Shown here piece by piece: positions 8,325 through 16,421 of a DNA stretch of 33,991 bases. Position 1 is the first letter of the stretch. The number at the start of each line of letters is the position of its first letter. Under the pieces are notes generated by a model that did no database searches, was not told the origin of the DNA, and saw nothing but the letters and a program-made list of their open reading frames with translations. The translations under genes and the position numbers were made by a program. Source of the DNA: Bacteroidales bacterium (GTDB taxonomy: Bacteria; Bacteroidota; Bacteroidia; Bacteroidales; UBA932); the NCBI GenBank assembly GCA_017479265.1, contig JAFVCK010000048.1, forward strand, positions 1 through 33,991. The letters are read 5' to 3'.

Positions 8325-9572
8325 TTTTACTGCCGTTTTCTTCGCTCCGAGGCTGTCAAGCAGGGCGGAATAGGCGTTGTTCAAGGAGTCCAGCTGCGGC
8401 AGGAATTCCTTTCTTATAGGCTCAGCGGAAGGCGATTCCATGGTGAGGGGATTGATAGGGGTCCCGTTCTTCCATACCCTGAAATCCAGGTGCGGGCCCG
8501 TGGCCGTTCCCGTCATGCCCACATAGCCTATGACCTGTCCCTGCCTTACCCTGTCTCCGACCTTGAGGCCGGCGGCGTATTTGGAAAGGTGCAGGTAAGC
8601 GGTGGTATATACGGAATTATGCCTGATTTTCACCGTGTTGCCACCTCCGCCGCCCCAGCCCTTGCTGATGACGGAGCCGTCGCCTATGGCCATGACCGGA
8701 GTGCCGGTAGGTGCGGCATAGTCAACTCCGGTGTGGGCCCTGACGGTGCCGTGGACGGGATGCTTGCGGTGATATGAGAAGCCGGAAGATATGCGCGTAA
8801 ACTTGAGCGGAGCCTTGAGGAAGGCCTTTTTCATGCTCTCGCCCTTCTCGTTCCAATAGCGGTTGCCCCCGTCGCCCTGGTCCAGCATTATGGCCGGAAG
8901 GTCCTTCCCGTCACGGGAGAACTTGGCATAGGGCACGCTCTCTATGCCTATGACCTCCCCCTCGCACAGTTTCCGGTCATAAACGACCCTGAACCTGTCC
9001 CCTTTCCGGAGTCCGAAAAAGTCCACTGTCCAGGCATATATGTCGGCCAGTTCAACTATCATGAGCGGAGATACTCCGGCGGCGAGCATATCGTTCCAAA
9101 GGGAGGAATTGATGGTGACATCGGCATATTCGCGCACGGTCTCGACGGGCTTGGAGATGGTCCTGACCGTATATGGAGGAGTGCAGCCGAAAACGGTACG
9201 GTCCACCCTGCTCTGCTCATAGACGAGGTATCTGAGCGTCCTTCCGCTGAGGCTGTCGCCCTCATAATAGGCCTGCCAGCTGTTCCCGGCACGCATTTTC
9301 CTCACGTCGAAGACGCTGTCGCAGGAGGTGGCGAGGGTATAGGCCGAGGCTTTGTCCATGCCCAGGCGGCCAAGAAGGGTGGTGAATATTTCGCCGTTTT
9401 TCAGGGTACCTTCTACTTTATACAGGGAGTCGGTGCAGAATCCGAGGGGGTAAACGGTATCTTTCCTGACGACGGGCTCTGCTTCGCTCTCTTTCTGCTT
9501 TTTGTGGAAGAGGCCGCAGGAAGGCAGCAGCATCGCCGTGACTGCAAGTATTATGAATGGTCTTTTATACAT
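8292..9572 (-). CDS. M23 family metallopeptidase lipoprotein
   Basis: A 426-residue lipoprotein with signal peptide and lipobox LLPSC (lipidated Cys19), so it is membrane-anchored in the envelope. The middle resembles the OapA/LysM-adjacent region of MepM-type murein endopeptidases, and the C-terminal domain (about 255-385) is an M23 peptidase expected to cut peptidoglycan cross-links. The zinc/catalytic HxxxD motif is H280...D284 in HTGVDYAAPTGTPV, and H328 lies in YLHLSKY. The family HxH motif is here H361-L-D363 (GPHLDFRVW): aspartate replaces the usual third zinc-ligand histidine. Activity is likely but not certain. A short tail follows the domain. It overlaps the DUF5686 gene tail to tail by 33 bases and has its own promoter at 9603-9610. 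Confidence 0.92.
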   Translation of the reverse strand: MYKRPFIILAVTAMLLPSCGLFHKKQKESEAEPVVRKDTVYPLGFCTDSLYKVEGTLKNGEIFTTLLGRLGMDKASAYTLATSCDSVFDVRKMRAGNSWQAYYEGDSLSGRTLRYLVYEQSRVDRTVFGCTPPYTVRTISKPVETVREYADVTINSSLWNDMLAAGVSPLMIVELADIYAWTVDFFGLRKGDRFRVVYDRKLCEGEVIGIESVPYAKFSRDGKDLPAIMLDQGDGGNRYWNEKGESMKKAFLKAPLKFTRISSGFSYHRKHPVHGTVRAHTGVDYAAPTGTPVMAIGDGSVISKGWGGGGGNTVKIRHNSVYTTAYLHLSKYAAGLKVGDRVRQGQVIGYVGMTGTATGPHLDFRVWKNGTPINPLTMESPSAEPIRKEFLPQLDSLNNAYSALLDSLGAKKTAVKSEGNLETEGN

Positions 9573-9602
9573 CGTATGCTAAGAAGCTGTTTTGAAATTT
9601 TA

Positions 9603-9610
9603 CAAATATA
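9603..9610 (-). promoter_or_regulatory. -7 box of the M23 peptidase gene
   Basis: The minus strand reads TATATTTG, predicting a start near 9599 and a leader of about 27 bases before the ATG at 9572. It is only 12 bases from the opposing trmO box, so each promoter's -33 region lies across the other. Confidence 0.65.
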
Positions 9611-9622
9611 GGAAAAAAGGCG

Positions 9623-9630
9623 TAACTTTG
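9623..9630 (+). promoter_or_regulatory. -7 box of trmO
   Basis: TAACTTTG matches the Bacteroidota -7 consensus. The predicted start near 9634 leaves a leader of about 20 bases before the ATG at 9654. Confidence 0.65.
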
Positions 9631-9653
9631 CAAGGAAGAAGAATCCGCAGAAA

Positions 9654-10292
9654 ATGGACATTGAACCTATCGCATACTACCGCTGCCCGCTGAAAGAAAA
9701 GTTCGGCTGTCCGAGGCAGAGCGGACTCGCGCCCGTGGAAGGCCGCATAGAATTCACCGGGCAGTTCAGGGACCCTCTGGCCGTCCGCGGTCTCGAAGGC
9801 TTTTCGCATATCTGGCTGCTGTGGGGATTCAGCGCCAACAGGGAAGGCTCCTCGCGGGGCCTTACGGTGCGTCCTCCAAGGCTCGGGGGCAACGAAAGGC
9901 TGGGCGTTTTCGCCACCCGCTCCCCTTACAGGCCCAATCCCGTAGGGCTGTCCTGCGTGGAGCTTAAAAGCGTGGGCGAAGGCTGTATAGAGGTCGTCGG
10001 GGCCGACCTTATGGACGGCACTCCAATATACGACATCAAGCCCTATATCCCCTACACGGACAGCCACCCGGAAGCCTCGTCGGGCTTTGTCGGGGCCAAC
10101 CCGTGGCAGGAACTGGAAGTGGTTGTACCCGAGGGGATTGTACTCCCGGAAGGCCTCGCCCAGGTGCTCAGGCAGGACCCCCGCCCCCAGTATCAGGACG
10201 ACCCCGGACGCATATACGGGCTCTCCTGGGGCGACAGCCAGGTACATTTCAAGGTCGAAGGCAACATCCTAACCGTCCTCGGCATGGACTAG
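9654..10292 (+). CDS. trmO: tRNA (N6-threonylcarbamoyladenosine-37) N6-methyltransferase TrmO
   Basis: A 212-residue TrmO (older name TsaA/YaeB) that methylates t6A at position 37 of ACY-decoding tRNAs using S-adenosylmethionine. It begins IEPIAYYRCPLKEKFGCPRQ, the usual N-terminus, and contains the signature ATRSPYRPNPVGLSCVEL near residues 88-105 and a DLMDGTPIYDIKPYIPYTDS motif near 119-138. The family fold is a small all-beta barrel rather than a Rossmann methyltransferase. Length is slightly under the E. coli protein. The start follows a good promoter. The gene ends tail to tail with the HTCS gene, their stop codons sharing the four bases CTAG at 10289-10292. Confidence 0.93.
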   Translation: MDIEPIAYYRCPLKEKFGCPRQSGLAPVEGRIEFTGQFRDPLAVRGLEGFSHIWLLWGFSANREGSSRGLTVRPPRLGGNERLGVFATRSPYRPNPVGLSCVELKSVGEGCIEVVGADLMDGTPIYDIKPYIPYTDSHPEASSGFVGANPWQELEVVVPEGIVLPEGLAQVLRQDPRPQYQDDPGRIYGLSWGDSQVHFKVEGNILTVLGMD

Positions 10293-13200
10293 GAGTTGGC
10301 ATTGCGGTATTCCTTGGGAGTCATCCCGTACTTTTTCGAGAACTCGCGGTAGAACCAGGTCTTGGTCGAGAAGCCGCAGTTGAACATGATCTCCTGCACG
10401 GTCCGCGAGGTGGTCCTTAGCAGACGGGCGGCATTCTCCAGCCTTATGTGGCGGACATATTCAGTGGGGGTCATGCCTACTATTTCCTTTAGCTTGCGGT
10501 ACAGCTGCATCTTGCTCACGCCCACTTCCGAGGCTATGGTCTCAGAATCCAGGGACTCGTTCTCCATGTTCCGTATCACTATGTCCGTAACCTTCACCAG
10601 CATGTCCTTGTCGGCTGTCTTTACGATGCTGCCCTCGAACTGCTGGACGGCTGCCAGAGCGGAGCCCTGATAGTCCTGGAGTTCCCGCCCGTGGCCGAGC
10701 AGGCGGTCTATCATGGCGAGCAGGTGACGGGGATGGAAGGGCTTGCCAAGATATGCGTCAGCGCCGCTCTCAAGACCTTCAATCTGGTTTTCAAGGGTAT
10801 TGTTGGCAGACAGAAGTATGAAAGGGATATGCCTTGTCATGGGCCCCGACTTCATTATCCTGAGGAATTCCACTCCGTCCATGCCCGGCATCATTACATC
10901 GCTGATGATGAGAACCGGCTGGCGCTTGGCGACCATAGCGACGGCTTCATTCCCGTCCGAGGCCTCCATTATGTCGAAACGGTCCGAGATAATCCCTGCT
11001 ATGAACTCGCGTATGTCCTTGTCGTCATCTACTATCAGGACGTCAGAGCCGCGTATGGGCACTATGTCCTGCACATTCTCTTTGCCCGAGTCCGGGGCCG
11101 TCTCCTCAAAGGATGCGGGAGCATCCTCCTGCAAGGGCTGCACGGGGGCTTCTTCGGCCTGGCGGAAAGGCAGGGCGACCTTGAAAGTGGTGAAACTCTC
11201 TCCGTCCGACTCTATCTCTATGGAACCTCCCAGCAGTTCCACGAGGCTCTTGCACATGGAAAGGCCTATTCCGTTGCTGGTCCGGCCCTTGGATATGGCC
11301 TTCTCGAACCTGTCCAGCACCTCATATCGGTCGAACACGGCCTCCCGTTTTTCCTCCGGAATGCCCACTCCCGTGTTGGTCACGGAGAATTCCAGAAGGG
11401 CATCGTTGCAATCCATGCCTATGTTTATGGAACAGCCGTCGGGCGTATATTTGAGCGCATTCGACAGCAGGTTGAACATCACCTTCTCTATGCTGTCCCT
11501 GTCAGTGTTCCACACTATGGAAGAAGGATTCGCCCTGATGCCCATGGCGATTCCGTGCTGGAGGGCCGTCTCCCTGAAATAGTCCATTTCCTTGTCTGCA
11601 AGCTGCGTCACATCGACAGGGGTGATATGTACGGAGAGATGGCCGGTTTCGGCCTTACGGAACATAATCAGCTGCTGGATAAGAGACTGCATGCGACTGG
11701 AATTGGACTCTATTACATCCAGAAGATGCTTCTCCCCCGGGCTCAGCCTCTTGTCCTGCTGCAATTCAGCGCAAGGGCCGTATATCAGGGTCAGAGAATT
11801 GGAGAATTCGTGGGCTATGTTGGTGAAAAACTGGAGCTTGGCCTCATGCACCCTTGTCATCTGCTGCTTCTGGCGCTGCTCGTCCAGTATCCTTTCCTTG
11901 ACGGAGCGCCTATAGACCACGAACCTCACTATCAGGAACACTACGAAGGCGAACAGCATATAGTACATGAGCATGGCAGGGCCGCTCTCGTACCATTTCG
12001 GGGAGACTTTCAGAGGAAGCACCACGGCATCGTCGCTCCACTGCCCGTTGGAATTGGAACATCTCACCCTGAGGGTGTACCTGCCCGGAGGCAGATTGGT
12101 GAAAACTATGTTGTTGGAAAGGCCGAGCCTGACCCAGTCCCTGTCGTAGCCTTCCAGCATGTAGGATATTTCGCAGCTGAAAGGATTGAGGTAATCCATT
12201 GGCACATAGCGGAATCCCACGGTGCCTCTTTCATGTTCGAGCACCAGGGTCCCGTCCTTGAGCATATCCGAAAAGCATCGCTCCTGGTTGTCTATGTAGA
12301 ATCCGTCACGAATCAGCGGAGGCATGTACTGGGCCCCGCCTATGGAGCGGGAATCGAAGCGGTTGAAGCCGCCTATTCCGCCGAAATACATTAGGCCCGT
12401 CGAGGGGCTGCGGTAGAAGGCTCCGTCCGAGAACTCGTTGTCCTGCAGGCCGTCGGAAGAGAAGAATGACACTATGCTTCCTCCGTCGAAGGATACCTTG
12501 CAGAGACCGTTGCTGGTGCTGACCCACACATGGCCGTCCGAATCCGGTATGACCCCGTGTACGGTATTGTTGGGAAGGCCGTCATTCTGCCCTATCCACA
12601 TGACCTGCCCGTTCAAAGAGACCCTGTACAGTCCCATGCCCGTGCCTACCAGGATGTTGCCTGAATTGTCCTGCGACAGGGCAAGCACGTCGTATCCGCA
12701 GGGATAGGTCCCTATGGTGCCGTCCGACACCCTTAAGCTGCGCAGTCCGCCTCCCCTGGTGCCTATCCACAGCACATGCTGCGGAGTGTCGAGAATGGAA
12801 TAGACCACGTTGCTGCCGAGGCTTTCCGCCCCGTAATTGACGAAAGACACCACCTTGCCGGAAGACAGGGAGAGCCTGAAAAGGCCGTGCCCGCTGGTCC
12901 CGACCCAAACGGTGTTGCTGTCTATGGGGGCTATGGAATATATGGAAGAAAGGTTGCAGCCTTCGGAGCGCAGCTGCCCCGGGACTTCGACCTTCCCCGG
13001 CCGCCCTGTCCTCTTGTCTATATGGCAGAGTCCTTCCCCGTCGGTTCCCAACCATATCCTGTCGCCTCCGTCGGCCATGCAGAAAACGGAATTGTTGGGA
13101 AGGCCGCTGTCCGTGCCCAGATGGCGCACAAGGGCCCCGTAGCGGTCGAAAACATATATGCCGCCGCCCTTTGTACCGACATAGAGACGGCCCAGGGCAT

Positions 13201-13984
13201 CCTCGCTAAAACACCTTACGGCATTGCCGCCGAAAGCCCCTATCACCGCATCGAAGCGGTTCTGCTCGGGGGCTATGCGCACAACGCCTCTCATGTCAGT
13301 CCCGGCCCATATCACCCCCTGCGTGCCCCGGCATACGGAAAGCACCGGAATGTCGGTCAGCATCTTTTCTCTCTCGGGGCCGAGGCGGTATAGGCCCCTT
13401 CCCGTTGCCACCAGGGTATCTGAGGGAGAAATGAATACATCGTTGATTTCCGAGGGGTCGAAACCGCCCACGGACACATGGGAACGGGAGCGCATGACAG
13501 CGCCGGAATATGGCTTGAAACTATTGCCGTCGAAACGGTACGCCCCGCGTCCTTCCACCATGGCGCACACATTCCCGTCCCACCAGATGGAAAAGGTCTT
13601 TTCCTGCACGGCGCGGGAGCCTTCCGCGACAAAAAACCTCTGGAAGCGACCGCTCGAGGGGAAATACCTGTCAATTCCCCTGTCCGTCGCAATCCACAGG
13701 TTGCCCTCGCCGTCTTCGAGAATCTGCCGGATGACATTGTTGGAAATGGTGGTAGAGTCGCTCTGGAGGGACTTGAAAACATTGAAGTTACGCCCGTTCC
13801 AGCTGTTGAGGCCGTCCCAGGTGCCGAACCACATGAGCCCCCTGGAATCCTGGAAGACGACATTGACGGAACTGTTGCTAAGTCCGTCCCTGTTCGTGAT
13901 ATAATCTACATTATACCCCGCCGAGGACAACGGAATCACAGGAAGCAAGGCCAGAATGAGCAATATTAACCTTTTCGTTACCAT
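10289..13984 (-). CDS. Hybrid two-component system regulator (HTCS)
   Basis: A 1231-residue one-protein two-component system in the inner membrane. In order: signal peptide (1-22); two periplasmic beta-propellers of repeated blades such as GLMWFGTWDGL, DRIWLGTDGEGL and HVLWIGTRGGGL (about 25-590); a Y_Y_Y immunoglobulin-like domain (about 595-660); one membrane segment (about 668-690); histidine kinase with phosphorylated His725 in NIAHEFSNSLTLIYGP; ATPase domain with Asn838/Asn842 (NLLSNALKYTP) and NGIGLSMCKSL; receiver with Asp1029 in ISDVMMPGMDG; and an AraC-type DNA-binding domain (about 1130-1231). The H-box lacks the usual R-T-P after HEF, a variant I recall in other HTCSs. Such proteins bind an oligosaccharide from the target glycan and activate the adjacent locus, here the divergent GH130-to-SusD operon. 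Its -7 box ends eight bases before the ATG, so its mRNA is almost leaderless. Confidence 0.95.
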   Translation of the reverse strand: MVTKRLILLILALLPVIPLSSAGYNVDYITNRDGLSNSSVNVVFQDSRGLMWFGTWDGLNSWNGRNFNVFKSLQSDSTTISNNVIRQILEDGEGNLWIATDRGIDRYFPSSGRFQRFFVAEGSRAVQEKTFSIWWDGNVCAMVEGRGAYRFDGNSFKPYSGAVMRSRSHVSVGGFDPSEINDVFISPSDTLVATGRGLYRLGPEREKMLTDIPVLSVCRGTQGVIWAGTDMRGVVRIAPEQNRFDAVIGAFGGNAVRCFSEDALGRLYVGTKGGGIYVFDRYGALVRHLGTDSGLPNNSVFCMADGGDRIWLGTDGEGLCHIDKRTGRPGKVEVPGQLRSEGCNLSSIYSIAPIDSNTVWVGTSGHGLFRLSLSSGKVVSFVNYGAESLGSNVVYSILDTPQHVLWIGTRGGGLRSLRVSDGTIGTYPCGYDVLALSQDNSGNILVGTGMGLYRVSLNGQVMWIGQNDGLPNNTVHGVIPDSDGHVWVSTSNGLCKVSFDGGSIVSFFSSDGLQDNEFSDGAFYRSPSTGLMYFGGIGGFNRFDSRSIGGAQYMPPLIRDGFYIDNQERCFSDMLKDGTLVLEHERGTVGFRYVPMDYLNPFSCEISYMLEGYDRDWVRLGLSNNIVFTNLPPGRYTLRVRCSNSNGQWSDDAVVLPLKVSPKWYESGPAMLMYYMLFAFVVFLIVRFVVYRRSVKERILDEQRQKQQMTRVHEAKLQFFTNIAHEFSNSLTLIYGPCAELQQDKRLSPGEKHLLDVIESNSSRMQSLIQQLIMFRKAETGHLSVHITPVDVTQLADKEMDYFRETALQHGIAMGIRANPSSIVWNTDRDSIEKVMFNLLSNALKYTPDGCSINIGMDCNDALLEFSVTNTGVGIPEEKREAVFDRYEVLDRFEKAISKGRTSNGIGLSMCKSLVELLGGSIEIESDGESFTTFKVALPFRQAEEAPVQPLQEDAPASFEETAPDSGKENVQDIVPIRGSDVLIVDDDKDIREFIAGIISDRFDIMEASDGNEAVAMVAKRQPVLIISDVMMPGMDGVEFLRIMKSGPMTRHIPFILLSANNTLENQIEGLESGADAYLGKPFHPRHLLAMIDRLLGHGRELQDYQGSALAAVQQFEGSIVKTADKDMLVKVTDIVIRNMENESLDSETIASEVGVSKMQLYRKLKEIVGMTPTEYVRHIRLENAARLLRTTSRTVQEIMFNCGFSTKTWFYREFSKKYGMTPKEYRNANS

Positions 13985-13987
13985 ATA

Positions 13988-14051
13988 TTTGCAAATATAG
14001 CACTTTTTGAAGAATATGTAAAATTAGTGCACCTTTTTGCAAATATTGTAC
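13988..14051. repeat. Direct repeat in the HTCS/GH130 intergenic region, candidate operator
   Basis: The 16-base unit TTTGCAAATATAGCAC at 13988-14003 recurs as TTTGCAAATATTGTAC at 14036-14051, matching at 14 of 16 bases with start points 48 bases apart. The left copy overlaps the HTCS -7 box; the right copy sits 24 bases upstream of the GH130 -7 box, where an activator would bind. It could be the HTCS recognition site, with autoregulation through the left copy. AT-rich promoter sequence could give some of this similarity by chance. Confidence 0.45.
13992..13999 (-). promoter_or_regulatory. -7 box of the HTCS gene
   Basis: The minus strand reads TATATTTG, ending eight bases before the ATG at 13984, which predicts a leader of about four bases or fewer. 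Confidence 0.6.
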
Positions 14052-14074
14052 ACCTCGGCCAAAAATCGCTTGTG

Positions 14075-14082
14075 TACCTTTG
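14075..14082 (+). promoter_or_regulatory. -7 box of the polysaccharide utilisation operon
   Basis: TACCTTTG matches the consensus. The predicted start near 14086 gives a leader of about 26 bases before the GH130 ATG. No strong -33 element is seen, as expected for a promoter that depends on an activator. Confidence 0.6.
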
Positions 14083-14111
14083 CAAGCGGATAACCAGATA
14101 ACACTATCACA

Positions 14112-15158
14112 ATGGACTTAGCGAAAAGAAATCCTGCAAACCCCCTGCTCAGGCCCTCGGACCTGAAACCCTGCATTCCCGGAATGGAAATAACCTGCCT
14201 CCTCAACCCCGGAGTTTTCCGCATGGACGGCAAGACCTGGCTGCTGCTGAGAGTCGCCGAAAGGCCGGTCCAGCAGGAAGGCATAATAAGTTTCCCCGTA
14301 TATAACGCCAAAGGCGAAATAGAGGTACAGAGTTTCAAGGCGGACGACCCACAGCTGGATGCCAGCGACCCCCGCGTAATCCAGTACAAGGGACAGTATT
14401 ACTTGACTACCCTTTCATACCTTCGTCCCGTATGCAGCACGGATGACGTTCACTTCACGGAAGACCCTGCAATCAAGCCCATTTTCGGACAGGGATTCCA
14501 GGAGTCCTTCGGCATAGAGGACTGCCGCGTAGCCACCATGGACGACGGCTTCTTCCTCACCTTCACGGAGGTCTCCCCCGTTGCCGTAGGCGTAGGTCTG
14601 ATTGGCACAAGGGATTTCAAGACTCTCGACCGCGAAGGAATGATATTCCCTCCCCACAACAAGGACTGCGCCCTCTTCCAGGAGAAGATAGGAGACAAAT
14701 ACTACGCATTCCACCGTCCCAGCAGCCCCGAACTCGGAGGCAATTATATATGGATAGCCGAATCCCCCGACCGCATCCACTGGGGCAAGCACGTCTGCAT
14801 AGCCACCACCCGCCCGGGACATTGGGACAGCGCAAGGGTCGGTGCCGGCGCAGCCCCAATAAGGACCAGCGAAGGCTGGCTGGAGATATATCACGGAGCC
14901 AACAAGGAGAACCGCTACTGCCTCGGCGCACTGCTGCTTGACCTTAACGACCCCACCAGGGTCATAGCCCGCAGCGACGAGCCCATAATGGAGCCCATCG
15001 CCGAGTACGAGAAGACCGGATTCTTCGGCAACGTGGTGTTCACGAACGGATACTATATGCTGGACGAGGACACGATACAGATGTTCTACGGAGCCAGCGA
15101 CGAGGTTATATGCAGCGCACAAATGTCTGTAAAAGAAATACTTAACTCGCTCAAGTAA
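14112..15158 (+). CDS. GH130 family beta-mannoside phosphorylase (or hydrolase)
   Basis: A 348-residue five-bladed propeller enzyme of glycoside hydrolase family 130, without signal peptide and so cytoplasmic. It resembles the group that includes beta-1,2-mannobiose phosphorylases: WLLLRVAERP near 43-52, FGIEDCRVATMDD with the expected catalytic Asp137, HNKDCALFQEKIG around Lys184, YYAFHRP with His201-Arg202, GWLEIYHGANKENRY, and EKTGFFGNVVF near the end. Lys184 and His201-Arg202 fall in segments that, from memory of the family, bind phosphate in phosphorylases and are altered in the hydrolytic members, so phosphorolysis releasing mannose 1-phosphate is favoured. The specific linkage (beta-1,2 or beta-1,4) is not certain. 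First gene of the operon; its TAA overlaps the MFS start codon (TAATG), indicating translational coupling. Confidence 0.88.
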   Translation: MDLAKRNPANPLLRPSDLKPCIPGMEITCLLNPGVFRMDGKTWLLLRVAERPVQQEGIISFPVYNAKGEIEVQSFKADDPQLDASDPRVIQYKGQYYLTTLSYLRPVCSTDDVHFTEDPAIKPIFGQGFQESFGIEDCRVATMDDGFFLTFTEVSPVAVGVGLIGTRDFKTLDREGMIFPPHNKDCALFQEKIGDKYYAFHRPSSPELGGNYIWIAESPDRIHWGKHVCIATTRPGHWDSARVGAGAAPIRTSEGWLEIYHGANKENRYCLGALLLDLNDPTRVIARSDEPIMEPIAEYEKTGFFGNVVFTNGYYMLDEDTIQMFYGASDEVICSAQMSVKEILNSLK

Positions 15159-16417
15159 TGTTCAAGGAATTCAAATTCTTCCTCTCGCAGCCCAAGAATA
15201 TCAAGACGCTGCTCATCACGAACCTGCTGTTCGCGATGGTGCTTCCTCTTATCAATATATTCGCAGGCGCGTACGTGCTAAGGGCAACAGGCAACGACTT
15301 CACCATACTGATTGCCTTCCAGCTGTGCATGTACATAGGAATAGTGCTCTCGGCACTGGGCAACGGACTGCTGATGAAGTACTTCAAGTCCTCTCAGCTG
15401 TATGCTTTCGGAATATTGATTTCTTCCGTGTCGCTCATAGTGCTGATGTTCCTGCAGAACCCTTCCACTGCGGTAATATGCATAGCCGGCCTGTTCATAG
15501 GCCTGGCCACCGGGTTCTTCTGGACCAACAGGTATCTCCTCACCCTGTATTCCACCGACGACGACAACCGCAACTATTTCTTCGGGCTTGAATCCCTGTT
15601 CTTTACGATTTGGAACATAGTGATTCCCGTGGTTGCCGGCCTCATAATAAAGTTCACCTCCGACCATACCCTCTTCGGCATGGAACTCACCCCGGACAAC
15701 GGCTACCAGTTCCTGACCATCATGGCCCTGGTGATAAGCGTATGCGCATGCGTGGTGCTCTCGAGAGGAAACTTCCGCACTCCCTCCAGCAAGAACTATT
15801 TCCATCTGAAGTTCCACCGCCTGTGGCAGAAAATGCTGACCCTCGCTGGGCTCAAGGGAATGGTGCAGGGCTTCATAGTGACCATACCTACCATATTGAT
15901 ATTCAAGTTCATAGGCGACGAAGGCTCCCTCGGCCTCATCCAGGGCCTTAGCGGTGCCCTGACCGCCATCGTGGTGTACATTCTCGGCCGCGTGGCAAAG
16001 CCCGCCCACAGGATGGCCATCTTCGGCGCGGGACTGCTCATATTCTTTGTCGGAGCCCTTACCAACAGCATACTCTTCTCGGCAGCCGGAGCACTCACCT
16101 TCATAATCTGCAACGTGATGTTCCAGCCCCTCCACGACCTGGCCTACTTCCCTACCATGATGAAGACCATAGATGCAGTGAAGGTGCTCGAGAACCGCGA
16201 GGAATACACCTATATAATGAGCCATGAGATAGGACTTTTCGCCGGACGCGCATTGGGTATGCTGCTGTTCATAGTCATCGCTTTCTCCCTCGGAGAAGAA
16301 GGCGCGGACGTGGCGGTCAGGTACGCCGTGCTCATCGTGGCCGCAATCCAGCTGCTTTCCCTCCCTCTGGCCAAGAACATCATAAAGGACATAGATACAA
16401 AGTACAGCAACAAGTAG
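15158..16417 (+). CDS. MFS transporter, probably for mannose-containing oligosaccharides
   Basis: A 419-residue inner-membrane protein with about twelve hydrophobic segments and no cleaved signal peptide, of the major facilitator type. The first half contains GLFIGLATGFFWTNRYLLTLY and the second half repeats the six-helix pattern after a polar loop near residues 205-225 (SRGNFRTPSSKNYFHLKFHR). Its start codon overlaps the GH130 stop codon by one base, and GH130-MFS pairs are common in mannoside utilisation loci, so it probably brings the oligosaccharide that GH130 cleaves from the periplasm into the cytoplasm. Substrate is inferred from context only. Confidence 0.85.
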   Translation: MFKEFKFFLSQPKNIKTLLITNLLFAMVLPLINIFAGAYVLRATGNDFTILIAFQLCMYIGIVLSALGNGLLMKYFKSSQLYAFGILISSVSLIVLMFLQNPSTAVICIAGLFIGLATGFFWTNRYLLTLYSTDDDNRNYFFGLESLFFTIWNIVIPVVAGLIIKFTSDHTLFGMELTPDNGYQFLTIMALVISVCACVVLSRGNFRTPSSKNYFHLKFHRLWQKMLTLAGLKGMVQGFIVTIPTILIFKFIGDEGSLGLIQGLSGALTAIVVYILGRVAKPAHRMAIFGAGLLIFFVGALTNSILFSAAGALTFIICNVMFQPLHDLAYFPTMMKTIDAVKVLENREEYTYIMSHEIGLFAGRALGMLLFIVIAFSLGEEGADVAVRYAVLIVAAIQLLSLPLAKNIIKDIDTKYSNK

Positions 16418-16421
16418 CCAC

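Noticed and set aside
10691-12394. Long open plus-strand frame opposite HTCS
   Set aside because: Opposes the conserved kinase, receiver and propeller domains; no independent evidence.
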